Under the pieces are notes generated by a model. The model saw only the letters and a list, made by a program, of their open reading frames with translations, was not told where the DNA came from and did not search any database. From DASVXQ01 sp036392615 (GTDB lineage: Bacteria; Actinomycetota; CALGFH01), in NCBI GenBank assembly GCA_036392615.1, contig DASVXQ010000181.1:1-23493 (forward strand): a stretch of DNA of 23,493 nucleotides, in the 5' to 3' direction. The position numbers and the translations under genes are program-made. Positions 14,161 to 21,808 of the stretch are shown one piece after another (position 1 is the first letter of the stretch; every line of letters begins with the position of its first letter).

Positions 14161-15518
14161 GCGACTACGACGTGATCGTGATCGGTGGCGGCTCGCCGGG
14201 CGAGCACTGCGTCGGCGAGCTGGCCGACGGCGGCCTGCGCGTCGCGCTCGTCGAGCGCGATCTGATCGGCGGCTCGTGCTCCTACTGGGCGTGCATCCCG
14301 TCCAAGACGCTGCTGCGACCCGGCGAGGCGGTGCACGCCGCGCGCGAGGCGGCGGCCACCGCGCAGGTTGATGTGGCGGAGGCGCTGGCCTGGCGTGACT
14401 TCATGGTCTCGGACTACTCCGACGCCGGGCAGGAGCGCTGGCTCGCGGCTAAGGGCATCGACCTGCTGCGCGGCACCGGCAAGCTCGCCGGAACAGGCGT
14501 GGTCGAGGTCGATGGCGTGCGCCACACCGCCCGGCACGTCGTGGTGGCGACCGGCTCGGATCCGGTCATCCCGCCCATCCCTGGGCTGCGCGAGCTGGAG
14601 GGCGTGTGGACCAACCGCGAGGTGACCAGTATGAAGGCCATCCCGCGCCGCCTGCTGATCCTCGGCGGCGGGCCGGTCGGCGTGGAGATGGCCCAGGCCG
14701 TGCGGCGCCTCGGCGGCGAGGTGGCCCTCGCCGAGGGCTCGCCGCACGTGCTCGCCCGCGAGCCCGCGCCACTGGGCGAGGCGCTCGGCGAGGTCCTGCG
14801 GGCCGACGGTGTCGAGCTGCTGCTTGGCGTGCACGCGACCGCCGCGCGTCGCGACGGCGCGGACTACGTCCTGGCGCTCGACGACGGCCGCGAGCTGCGC
14901 GGCGACCGCCTGCTGGTCGCCACCGGCCGACGTCCGCGGGTGGACGGGCTCGGCCTGGAAACGGTCGGCGTGGAGGCCGACGGGCACGGCATCCCGGTCG
15001 ACGCCCGCCTGCGCGCCGGGGAACGGCTGTGGGCCGTCGGCGACGTCACCGGCGTGCGGCTGCTGACCCACGTCGGCAAGTACCAGGGCGAGGTCGTCGC
15101 CGCGAACATCCTGGGCGAGCCCCGCGAGGCCAACTACCAGGCCATCCCCAACGTGGTGTACACCGACCCGCAAGCCGCCTCGGTCGGCGCGTTCGAGGCG
15201 GCGTTCAGCGCCACCACCCCGGTGTCCGAGGTGGCCAAGACGGCCACCTACACGCGCGCCTACGCCGAGTCCAATGGCTTCCTGACCCTGCTCAGCGACG
15301 GGGAGCGGCTGACCGGCGCGTACGCGCTCGGGCCCGAGGCCGGCGAGTGGCTCCAGCAGGCCACGCTGGCCATCCGCGCCGGCGTGCCGCTGGGCGTGCT
15401 GCGCGACACCATCCAGCCCTTCCCCACCTTCTCCGAGATCTACGTCGCCGCGCTGAAGGCTCTGCGGGGCCAGATCGCGGCCGCCCTGCCCATCCCGGAC
15501 GAGGCAGCGACAAGGTGA
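14157..15518 (+). CDS. FAD pyridine nucleotide-disulfide oxidoreductase (Lpd/MerA-like)
   Basis: The 453-residue enzyme has the N-terminal FAD-binding G-G-G-S-P-G (10-15), the redox pair C41-S-Y-W-A-C46 before I-P-S-K, the NAD(P)-binding G-G-G-P-V-G-V-E-M-A-Q near the middle, and the second FAD contact W-A-V-G-D-V-T-G. It belongs to the class I disulfide reductases with dihydrolipoamide dehydrogenase and mercuric reductase. In those enzymes the C-terminus carries H-P-T-x-S-E; here it is F422-P-T-F-S-E, so the base histidine is lost while the glutamate stays. It is thus probably not a true dihydrolipoamide dehydrogenase; quinone reductase-like (LpdA type) activity is one possibility. GTG start overlaps the 55-residue gene. 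Confidence 0.9.
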   Translation: MSDYDVIVIGGGSPGEHCVGELADGGLRVALVERDLIGGSCSYWACIPSKTLLRPGEAVHAAREAAATAQVDVAEALAWRDFMVSDYSDAGQERWLAAKGIDLLRGTGKLAGTGVVEVDGVRHTARHVVVATGSDPVIPPIPGLRELEGVWTNREVTSMKAIPRRLLILGGGPVGVEMAQAVRRLGGEVALAEGSPHVLAREPAPLGEALGEVLRADGVELLLGVHATAARRDGADYVLALDDGRELRGDRLLVATGRRPRVDGLGLETVGVEADGHGIPVDARLRAGERLWAVGDVTGVRLLTHVGKYQGEVVAANILGEPREANYQAIPNVVYTDPQAASVGAFEAAFSATTPVSEVAKTATYTRAYAESNGFLTLLSDGERLTGAYALGPEAGEWLQQATLAIRAGVPLGVLRDTIQPFPTFSEIYVAALKALRGQIAAALPIPDEAATR

Positions 15519-15543
15519 TCCGACCCCAGCCATCGGGGGAGTC

Positions 15544-15756
15544 ATGACCACCGGAACCAGCGTCGCCGCCACCCAGCGTGAACCGGAACTGGCTGGGCAG
15601 ACGGTTGTCGTGATCGGCGGCAGCGCCGGCATCGGGCTGGAGACGTCGGGGCCGGCCGACGTCGCCGCGCTCGCCGTGCACCTGATGACCACCACGGCGC
15701 TCACCGGTGCGACCTACGACGTCGACGGCGGCCAGCAGATCGTCCCTGCAGGGTGA
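15544..15756 (+). CDS. Short-chain dehydrogenase gene with large internal deletion
   Basis: The 70-residue frame begins like an SDR: L-A-G-Q-T-V-V-V-I-G-G-S-A-G-I-G-L-E, the nucleotide-binding glycine motif. It then jumps to G-P-A-D-V-A-A-L-A-V-H-L-M and T-G-A-T-Y-D-V-D-G-G-Q-Q, the last two elements of the same fold. The roughly 170-180 residues in between, including the N-S-Y-K catalytic centre, are missing, but the frame is intact. ATG at 15544 follows GGGGGAG closely. The product could not be a dehydrogenase. It lies between the reductase and the GH15 gene on the same strand. Confidence 0.6.
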   Translation: MTTGTSVAATQREPELAGQTVVVIGGSAGIGLETSGPADVAALAVHLMTTTALTGATYDVDGGQQIVPAG

Positions 15757-15770
15757 TCCAAGGAGCCGCG

Positions 15771-17594
15771 ATGGACAGCCTGCCGATCGGCGACTATGCG
15801 CTGCTGTCGGACTGCCGCTCAGCGGCGCTGGTCAGCCGGGACGGCTCGGTGGACTGGCTATGCTGCCCCCGCTTCGACGCGCCGTCGGTGTTCTGCCGCC
15901 TGCTGGACCCCGCCGGCGGGCGGTTCGCGATCCGGCCGGCCGGTTCCTTCCAGGCCAGCCGCAGATATGTGGATCAGACAATGGTGCTGGAGACCACCTT
16001 CATCACCGCGGGCGGCACCGCCGTGCTCACCGACGCCCTCCCGGTCGGCCGCGCCGAGCGTGGCCACAACCTGGGGGCGAGGTCTCCTGGCATGCTGATC
16101 CGCCGGCTGGCCTGCAGCAGCGGTGAGATCGAAGCGGAGGTCAGCTACGCCCCCCGGCCGGAATACGGCCTCATCCACCCGATCCTGGTACCGGTCCCCG
16201 GGGGGCTCGCCGCCCGGGGTGGCGCCGACCGGCTGCTGCTGTCCACGCCGGTCACTCTCGACGTCCGCGGCGACACGGCGACCGCCCGGATCCGCCTTGC
16301 CGCGGGCCAGGCCGCCGTCTTCGCGCTCGGCCACGGCCAGATGGCTGGCCCGCCGCTGGCCCCCTGGACCGCGGATGAGATCACCGCCCGGCTCGATGAC
16401 ACCGTGGAGGCATGGCGTTCCTGGTCGGCCATCCACCAGAACTATGAAGGACCGTGGCGGGAGCTGGTGCACCATTCCGGCCGCGTGCTGCAAGCGCTGA
16501 CGTTCGAGCCGACCGGCGCGATCGTCGCGGCGCCGACCACGTCGCTGCCGGAGGCCATCGGCGGCGAGCGCAACTGGGACTACCGTTACACCTGGGTGCG
16601 CGACGCCAGCCTCACCATGGAGGCCCTGTGGGTGGCGGCCTGCCCGGACGAGGCGAACAAGTTCTTCGCCTTCCTGGCCGACGCCGCGGCATCCCAGCCG
16701 CGGCGCGTGATGGACCTGCAGATCATGTTCGGGATCGGTGGCGAGCGGGACCTGTCGGAGCGGGAGCTGCCGCACCTGGCCGGGTGGCGGGGCAGCCGCC
16801 CGGTACGGGTCGGCAACGGCGCATGGAGGCAACGGCAGCTCGACGTCTACGGCGAGCTGCTCGGCGCCGCGCAGCGGCTGGTCGACCAGCTGGGCGAGCT
16901 CGACCCGGTCACCCAGCGGTTCCTCACCGCCGCCGCCGACGCCGCCGCCAGCCGCTGGCGGGAGAAGGACCAGGGCATCTGGGAGATCCGCGGCGAGCCC
17001 CGCGATTTCCTGTACTCCAAGCTGATGTGCTGGGTGGCGATGGACCGTGCGATCGCCCTGGCCGGCCAGCTCGGCGCCGAGGACCGGGTGGCGGACTGGG
17101 CCACCGCCCGCGACGACATCCGGACGGCCATCGTGGAGCGCGGCTGGAACGAGCGGGTGGGTGCCTTCACCCAGGCATTCGGCAGCGAGGACCTCGACGC
17201 GTCCAACCTGATGCTCGCCATCACCGGGTTCCTGCCCGCAGACGACCCGCGGATGAAGGCGACCATCGACGCCACCGCGCAGCGGCTCACCGACAGGCGC
17301 GGGCTGGTGTACCGGTACCTGGCCAACGACGGCCTCGCCGGCGATGAGGGGACGTTCCTGCTGTGCACGTTCTGGCTGGCGCAGGCACAGGCGCTGGCCG
17401 GCGACGTGGATGCCGCCACCGCCACGTTCGAGCGCGCCATCACCGCGATCAACGACGTCGGCCTGCTGGCCGAGGAGGTCGACCCCCGCGGCGGCGAGAT
17501 GATCGGGAACTTCCCGCAGGCGTTCAGTCACATCGGCCTGATCAACGCCGCCTGGGCCATCACCCAGGCCCAGCGGCGCACCGGCCGTCCCTAG
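15771..17594 (+). CDS. GH15 glucoamylase/trehalase-like glycoside hydrolase
   Basis: The 607-residue protein has the bacterial GH15 layout: an N-terminal beta-sandwich (about 1-215; begins I-G-D-Y-A-L-L-S-D-C-R-S-A-A-L) and an (alpha/alpha)6 barrel. Motifs are G-G-E-R-N-W-D-Y-R-Y-T-W-V-R-D-A (264-279) at the substrate pocket, G-I-W-E405 with the likely general acid, and E-E-V-D (568-571) with the likely base, followed by G-N-F-P-Q-A-F-S-H. It has no signal peptide, so acts in the cytoplasm. In actinobacteria, family members include trehalases (Rv2402 type) and glucan/dextran glucosidases; sequence does not decide. AAGGAG precedes the ATG at 15771; the frame opens six codons earlier. Confidence 0.92.
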   Translation: MDSLPIGDYALLSDCRSAALVSRDGSVDWLCCPRFDAPSVFCRLLDPAGGRFAIRPAGSFQASRRYVDQTMVLETTFITAGGTAVLTDALPVGRAERGHNLGARSPGMLIRRLACSSGEIEAEVSYAPRPEYGLIHPILVPVPGGLAARGGADRLLLSTPVTLDVRGDTATARIRLAAGQAAVFALGHGQMAGPPLAPWTADEITARLDDTVEAWRSWSAIHQNYEGPWRELVHHSGRVLQALTFEPTGAIVAAPTTSLPEAIGGERNWDYRYTWVRDASLTMEALWVAACPDEANKFFAFLADAAASQPRRVMDLQIMFGIGGERDLSERELPHLAGWRGSRPVRVGNGAWRQRQLDVYGELLGAAQRLVDQLGELDPVTQRFLTAAADAAASRWREKDQGIWEIRGEPRDFLYSKLMCWVAMDRAIALAGQLGAEDRVADWATARDDIRTAIVERGWNERVGAFTQAFGSEDLDASNLMLAITGFLPADDPRMKATIDATAQRLTDRRGLVYRYLANDGLAGDEGTFLLCTFWLAQAQALAGDVDAATATFERAITAINDVGLLAEEVDPRGGEMIGNFPQAFSHIGLINAAWAITQAQRRTGRP

Positions 17595-17640
17595 GTGGCC
17601 GCGGTCGCCTCCGGCCGCGCGGCGGGGCAACTCGGGTGGA

Positions 17641-18258
17641 TCAGGGAGACTTCATGGGACCGGCCCGCGTCGCGGCATGGGGCGCACCGGACCGCCGGTC
17701 CCATCCGTGGAAGGGCGAGCGGTCGCCGGCGTCCCAGGCCTCGCGCAGCCCCGGCGTGCTCAGGTCCCAATCCGGGCGGATCTCGCTGGTCGCCTCGCGC
17801 AGGTCACGCCACAGGTCGTAGACCGACGGACGGCCCCAGAACCAGTAGCCGTTGTAGATGCTGTGAATGACCAGTCCCGGCTTGAGCACGAGCGTGTGCG
17901 GGATCATCGGGTCGTTGTCGGGGTCGGTGTACTCCTGGATGTCCAGGTCCTTCTGGATCGTCCGCCCGGGGTCGGACAGGAAGGCCCACTGGGCGCCGAC
18001 CGACGCGCGGAATTCCTGCAGTGTGTGGTGCTCGTCGGTCGAGATCGTGACGATCTGGGTGTAGGCCACCGCGATCTTCGACTGGAACGCCGCCAGCTCC
18101 AGGTGCTGCTGGTGCTCTTTCGGGCAGTAGTGGCCGCGCGCGAGCGTGAGGATCAGCGGATCGCGGCCCTGGAGCTCGCTGAGCGTGCGGACCGTGCCGG
18201 TGTGGTCGGGCAGCGCGTAATCGGGGAAGATCCCGCCGGGGATGATGTCGGAGCGCAT
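17641..18258 (-). CDS. Peroxiredoxin-like (AhpC/TSA) protein, one-cysteine
   Basis: This 205-residue thioredoxin-fold protein begins with the redoxin pattern F-P-D-Y-A-L-P-D-H-T-G and has the peroxidatic site as T38-L-A-R-G-H-Y-C45-P-K-E-H. That is the only cysteine, so any catalysis must be of the 1-Cys type with an external thiol. The segment F-L-S-D-P-G-R-T-I-Q matches the F-L-S-D element of AhpC/Bcp proteins, and I-P-H-T-L-V-L-K-P-G is the usual cis-proline strand. The C-terminal 40 residues (after D-L-S-T-P-G) are extra and basic. Start ATG 18258 follows GAGAGG. It converges on the GH15 gene. Confidence 0.85.
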   Translation of the reverse strand: MRSDIIPGGIFPDYALPDHTGTVRTLSELQGRDPLILTLARGHYCPKEHQQHLELAAFQSKIAVAYTQIVTISTDEHHTLQEFRASVGAQWAFLSDPGRTIQKDLDIQEYTDPDNDPMIPHTLVLKPGLVIHSIYNGYWFWGRPSVYDLWRDLREATSEIRPDWDLSTPGLREAWDAGDRSPFHGWDRRSGAPHAATRAGPMKSP

Positions 18259-18556
18259 GGATGACCGCCTCTCACGTGGCGTCGCGGGCGCGACCGGCAC
18301 GGTGCCATGTCGACCCCGCTGCAAGGACCTGGCTGCACCAGCAAAGCAGGTAGGCCGGTACCAGGGAACGCTCGCTCCGGTATTCGGCGGCTCGGGCGGT
18401 CGGCTGGAGCTGGCTGGTCGACCAGCGCCACGTAGAGCGGTGTGCCGAGGAGCACGTGCCGGCCCGACCGAGGGGGGCTCGGGCTCGTCCGGAAGGTGCT
18501 CGAACCGCGGGCGAGACGCCCTCGGATTCGGTGCCGCGCCTGGCGCCGAACCGGGC
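18259..18556. other. Gene-poor stretch between peroxiredoxin and VOC gene
   Basis: About 300 bases without a recognisable gene. Open frames here have no family signature or ribosome binding site. It must hold the peroxiredoxin promoter on the minus strand and the end of the VOC transcript. Nothing else seen. Confidence 0.5.
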
Positions 18557-18922
18557 TCACGCCGTTTCCCAGTAGGCCTCCACCCGCCAGCCGTCCGGGT
18601 CGAGGCACTTGAAGGCCACGTATCCAGGCTCGTCCCAGCGCTCCGGAATCGGCACCCCGTCGGCTTCCATCCTGGCCAGCAGCGCCCCGACGGCGTCAGC
18701 GTCGGGGAGCTGGAACCCGAAATGGACGAAGGCCGGGAGCTGCTCCGGGGGATCGCCCGGGTGCAGGGCCAGGTCGAACCCCTGGGCGTTGCGGACGATC
18801 ACCGTACCGTCGGGGTAGTGGCGCGCGTCGGCCGGGTCGAACCCGAAGTAGGTCGCGTAGAAGCGCAGGCTGCGCTGTTGGTCGCGGACCAGCAGGCCGA
18901 GATGTAGCAGGGGGGCGGCCAT
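18557..18922 (-). CDS. VOC-family (glyoxalase/dioxygenase-like) protein
   Basis: A 121-residue single VOC domain with both beta-alpha-beta-beta-beta modules: module one starts L-L-H-L-G-L-L-V-R-D and continues S-L-R-F-Y-A-T-Y-F-G-F; module two starts F-V-H-F-G-F-Q-L and ends C-L-D-P-D-G-W-R-V-E-A-Y-W. Likely metal ligands are H7, H67 region and the final E. It could be a lyase, isomerase, resistance protein or dioxygenase; substrate not readable. GGAGG precedes the ATG at 18922. It is complete, unlike the deleted VOC gene at 13699. Confidence 0.9.
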   Translation of the reverse strand: MAAPLLHLGLLVRDQQRSLRFYATYFGFDPADARHYPDGTVIVRNAQGFDLALHPGDPPEQLPAFVHFGFQLPDADAVGALLARMEADGVPIPERWDEPGYVAFKCLDPDGWRVEAYWETA

Positions 18923-19012
18923 GGGGACCTCCAGCTCGCGTCGGGCCGGCCGCGGCCCCGGCGCGGCCCCGCCGGGAGCTACCCGACGGGGCCGGTGACC
19001 AGAGCCTTCGTT

Positions 19013-19047
19013 GGGTGGAGATGAGAGGATTTTGAACCCCTGACTTC
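19013..19047 (-). other. Fossil of a tRNA or tmRNA 3' end
   Basis: Read on the minus strand, AGGGG-TTCAAAAT-CCTCT is a T-arm with a 5-pair stem (one G-U) and an 8-base loop, one base too long, followed by CATCTCC-A-CCC, which looks like an acceptor strand, discriminator and near-CCA end. No matching 5' acceptor strand (GGAGATG) or sound anticodon arm is found upstream, though a loosely D-arm-like segment exists at about 19055-19085. It is not a functional tRNA. Such 3' ends are classic scars of integrated elements. Confidence 0.5.
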
Positions 19048-19108
19048 CTCCGTGCGAGCAAGGACCGGCTCACCGCTGTGCCGACCGGCGTTCCCGCAGG
19101 TCGGTTGG

Positions 19109-19138
19109 GACCGTTGGGGCGAAGTACGGCGTTCTGAC
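19109..19138. repeat. Dispersed repeat, copy 1
   Basis: GACCGT, one base, then GGGGCGAAGT-AC-GGCGTTCTGAC. The last 23 bases match copy 2 (21630-21652) at 21 of 23 positions, and GACCGT is shared at the front with a one-base length change. It lies between the tRNA-like fossil and the universal stress gene. No coding role seen. Confidence 0.75.
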
Positions 19139-19270
19139 ACAGGGCCTTGGAGATGGCGTGGTCGCGGGCCGCCTCATCACCCGCTGACCTCGATGAGCCC
19201 CAGTCAGCGGGGCCGAACGGCCCTGTCTCCCATCCGGCACTGGGACGGAGGGTGAGCGGGAGCGCGACAG

Positions 19271-19828
19271 ATGGAGGCCGCAGTGGACGACGCTATCCGC
19301 CACGACAATCGACTGCGCGACGACAGTGCGTGCCGCGAGGGTCGGGTCATCGTCGGCGTGGACGGCTCCCTGGGGAGCCTTGGCGCACTCCGCCGCGCAG
19401 TGGCCGAGGCGCGGCGGCGGGACATGCAGCTGTGCGCCGTACGCGTCGTCCGGCAGGAGCACCTCCGGCTTGGCCCGGCGCCGCTGCAGGAGGAGGACGT
19501 GGCCCACCTTCGCGAGCAGATCAACGCCGCCTACGAGGATGCCCTGGGTGGGATGCCCGGGGACCTCAGGACCCGCAGCGTGGTGATCGTGGGTACTCCC
19601 GGTCGGTCCCTGGTCGGCTACGCCCGCCATGAGGATGACCTGCTGGTCGTAGGTGCCGGCGGGCGGAGCCGCTGGCGCCGCTGGTGGAACGGGTCGGTGA
19701 GCGGCTACTGCGTGCAGCACGCCCGCTGCCCAGTGCTCACCGTCCCGCTGTCGGAGTTCGCCCGGACGATGCGCCGCGTCCGCCTGCCTCGCCGGCGCGG
19801 CGGCCTGAAGGAGCTGCTGAACGCCTGA
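19271..19828 (+). CDS. Universal stress protein, single UspA domain
   Basis: The 185-residue protein has one UspA domain starting at about residue 25 (V-I-V-G-V-D-G-S) and ending with the ATP-binding motif G-A-G-G-x9-G-S (V-V-G-A-G-G-R-S-R-W), then C-P-V-L-T-V-P. The motif is complete, so nucleotide binding is expected. Unusual are the 24-residue N-terminal extension and the basic tail (R-R-V-R-L-P-R-R-R-G-G). ATG 19271 follows GGGAG at a somewhat long distance. In actinobacteria these proteins belong to hypoxia or dormancy regulons. It converges with the MFS gene and lies within the repeat-bounded segment. Confidence 0.88.
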   Translation: MEAAVDDAIRHDNRLRDDSACREGRVIVGVDGSLGSLGALRRAVAEARRRDMQLCAVRVVRQEHLRLGPAPLQEEDVAHLREQINAAYEDALGGMPGDLRTRSVVIVGTPGRSLVGYARHEDDLLVVGAGGRSRWRRWWNGSVSGYCVQHARCPVLTVPLSEFARTMRRVRLPRRRGGLKELLNA

Positions 19829-19945
19829 CCGCTGCGCAATGAGCAAGATGAGCGGCAACATCGGCCGCGATCCAACGACTCATCTGCGGGAGCGAATCGT
19901 GGCAGTCGCGTCGGCAGGCCCGGCACCGGCCGGCCCGGGGGCGGG

Positions 19946-21253
19946 TTAGCTTGAGCCGCGGTAGGCGGAGCTGCGGTAGGCGGGCTCGCCAGGGGCGCGA
20001 ACGGCTGGCCGCTGGCTGGTCCGCACTTCGCTCTCGACCAGATCAGCGCGTGCCCTGGCGCCGAGCATGGCCGCCGCGAACGCACTCACCACCGCCACGA
20101 TCGCCATATAGGCAGAGATCGCGTAACCGCTGTTGAAGGTGTGCAGCAGCCAGGCGGCGATCAGCGGCGCCGGCCCACCGGCGATGACCGAGGCGAGCTG
20201 GTAGCCGAGTGATGCGCCGCTGTAGCGCAGGCGCGTCGGGAAGCTCTCGGCGATAAACGCCGCCTGTGGCCCGTACATCATGTCGTGGGCCACGATCGAC
20301 AGCACCACCGCGAGCACCACCAGCGCGCTCGTCTTGGTGTTCAGCAAGCCGAAATACGGGAACGCGAGCACCAGGATCGCGAGCGTCCCAATGATGTACA
20401 TGCGCCTGCGCCCGATGACGTCGGAAAGGTAGCCAAAGAACGGCGTCGTGAACAGCGAGACGATGGCGGCGAGCAGCACCGCGTTGAGCAGGAAGTTGCG
20501 CTGGAGGCCCAGCTCCTTGGTCCCGTAGGTCAGCACGTAGACCGTGAAGATGTAGAAGGGAGCCTGCTCGGCCAGCCGTGCGAAGGCGGACAGAGTGATC
20601 TCGGGCCAGTGGTGCTTGACTGCCTCCGGCACCGGGGCCTTGGCGACCTCCCGCTGCTCGAGCACCCTGGTGAACAGCGGAGTCTCCAGCACCCGCAGCC
20701 GGATGAACAGCCCGACCAGGATCAGCACCGCGCTGAACAGGAAGGGGATCCGCCAGCCCCAAGTCAGGAAGTTGTCGCCGGTCAGCTGGGACGTGAGCCG
20801 AACGGCGCCAATCGACAGCGCGAGCCCGATCGGCACGCCCGCCTGTGGCCAGCTGGCGATGAAGCCCCTGCGGTTGCCGCGGTGCCACTCCATCGACATC
20901 AGCACCGAGCCGCCCCACTCGCCGCCGACGCCGATGCCCTGACAGATGCGCAGGACGATCAGCAACACGGCGGCCCACAGGCCGATGGCGCTGTAGGTAG
21001 GCATGACGCCGATCAGGAAGGTCGCGATGCCCATCAGCAGCAGGGTGATGATCAGCGTCGACTTGCGTCCGATCCGGTCGCCGTAGTGTCCGAAGATCCA
21101 GGCGCCCAGCGGCCGCGCCGCGAAGCCGACGAAGAAGGTGGCGAACGACTCAAGGGTTCCGGCGTACGCGCTCGAGTGGGGGAAGAACAGTTTCGGGAAG
21201 ACCAGGGCGGCGCGAACGTCTGTCGGAATTGGTGGGGTGCAGACTGAAGCCAC
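19946..21253 (-). CDS. MFS transporter, metabolite:H+ symporter type, lacking TM1
   Basis: This 435-residue frame is a major facilitator of the MHS (ShiA/ProP-like) family: F-A-A-R-P-L-G-A-W-I-F-G-H-Y-G-D-R-I-G-R-K is the TM2-TM3 signature loop, and R-I-C-Q-G-I-G-V-G-G-E-W-G-G matches TM4. The fold continues to the usual C-terminal end. However, homologues start with about 30 residues forming TM1 (W-Y-D-F-F-L-Y-G-type) before A-A-L-V-F-P-K-L-F-F-P. Here that part is replaced by unrelated codons derived from a recombinase remnant. The nominal GTG start at 21253 is an accident of that junction and has no ribosome binding site. Probably a non-functional 11-helix remnant. Confidence 0.85.
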   Translation of the reverse strand: MASVCTPPIPTDVRAALVFPKLFFPHSSAYAGTLESFATFFVGFAARPLGAWIFGHYGDRIGRKSTLIITLLLMGIATFLIGVMPTYSAIGLWAAVLLIVLRICQGIGVGGEWGGSVLMSMEWHRGNRRGFIASWPQAGVPIGLALSIGAVRLTSQLTGDNFLTWGWRIPFLFSAVLILVGLFIRLRVLETPLFTRVLEQREVAKAPVPEAVKHHWPEITLSAFARLAEQAPFYIFTVYVLTYGTKELGLQRNFLLNAVLLAAIVSLFTTPFFGYLSDVIGRRRMYIIGTLAILVLAFPYFGLLNTKTSALVVLAVVLSIVAHDMMYGPQAAFIAESFPTRLRYSGASLGYQLASVIAGGPAPLIAAWLLHTFNSGYAISAYMAIVAVVSAFAAAMLGARARADLVESEVRTSQRPAVRAPGEPAYRSSAYRGSS

Positions 21254-21521
21254 CCATAGAGGATGCGCAGCACCTCGTAGCGGGTCGCGGCCGCGGCGGC
21301 AGAGCGGCGGGCGAGCAAATCGGCCATGAAGTCTTCGAGGTCAGCGCCGAGAGCGCCCTCCAGCCGATGGCGTCCTCCAGACGTGCGCCACGCCGACGGA
21401 GGAATCTCTCGGCCTGACAGGCGCCCCGCAAGGAGTTGCCGACGGTCGGCTCCGAGCCGTTACCGGCGCGGAGGTCGGACTCGAAGGAGCGGAGCAGGCG
21501 GCTTGGCTGGTCGCTATCCAT
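21236..21521 (-). pseudogene. N-terminal remnant of a tyrosine recombinase, frameshifted
   Basis: From ATG 21521 the frame reads L-L-R-S-F-E-S-D-L-R-A-G-N and R-G-A-C-Q-A-E-R-F-L-R-R-R-G, the start of a SAM-like core-binding domain of XerC/D-type integrases. Near 21345 the frame shifts, and the next frame continues with D-L-E-D-F-M-A-D-L-L-A-R-R and T-R-Y-E-V-L-R-I-L-Y-G-W-L, the end of that domain. The catalytic domain (R-H-R-Y) is missing: at about 21210-21235 the sequence changes to the MFS transporter gene. So it is a frameshifted, truncated fragment fused to a neighbour. Confidence 0.75.
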
Positions 21522-21808
21522 GCGCCGATTTGTCGAGCGGTGATGCGCTGTCCAACTGTTGTGCGCTCACCGAAGGAGCGCCCAGGCGCGAAGATGACCA
21601 GCGTTTCCGCACCTCGCGAGCGACCGTCAGGGGCGAAGTTAGGCGTTCTGACGACTGCCTCGTCCACGACGGTCTTTGGACCCCCTCCATCGCGGTGCGG
21701 GCTCGACCGCCACGCTCAGTGAGGTGACCTCTTCCGTGTCAGTTAACGGGAGTCACCGCTGTGCGGCAGGCCGTTTCGCCAGGTCATGCCCGACCGTAGT
21801 GTCCGGAG
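21522..21808. other. Gene-free region upstream of the recombinase remnant
   Basis: These 287 bases carry no recognisable gene. They contain copy 2 of the dispersed repeat. The rest, up to the VOC stop, shows no clear structure. Confidence 0.5.
21622..21652. repeat. Dispersed repeat, copy 2
   Basis: GACCGT, two bases, then GGGGCGAAGT-TA-GGCGTTCTGAC, in the same orientation as copy 1 at 19109. It lies about 100 bases upstream of the recombinase remnant start. The two copies bound a 2.5-kb segment with the universal stress gene, the truncated transporter and the recombinase remnant. Confidence 0.75.

Noticed and set aside
19013..19090. Functional tRNA gene
   Set aside because: No 5' acceptor strand, T-loop of eight bases and no proper anticodon arm.
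19139..19270. Riboswitch-like leader before the universal stress gene
   Set aside because: Inverted repeats (ACAGGGCC/GGCCCTGT and GCCCC/GGGGC) can be drawn, but no known riboswitch core is recognisable and such pairings are common at this GC content.
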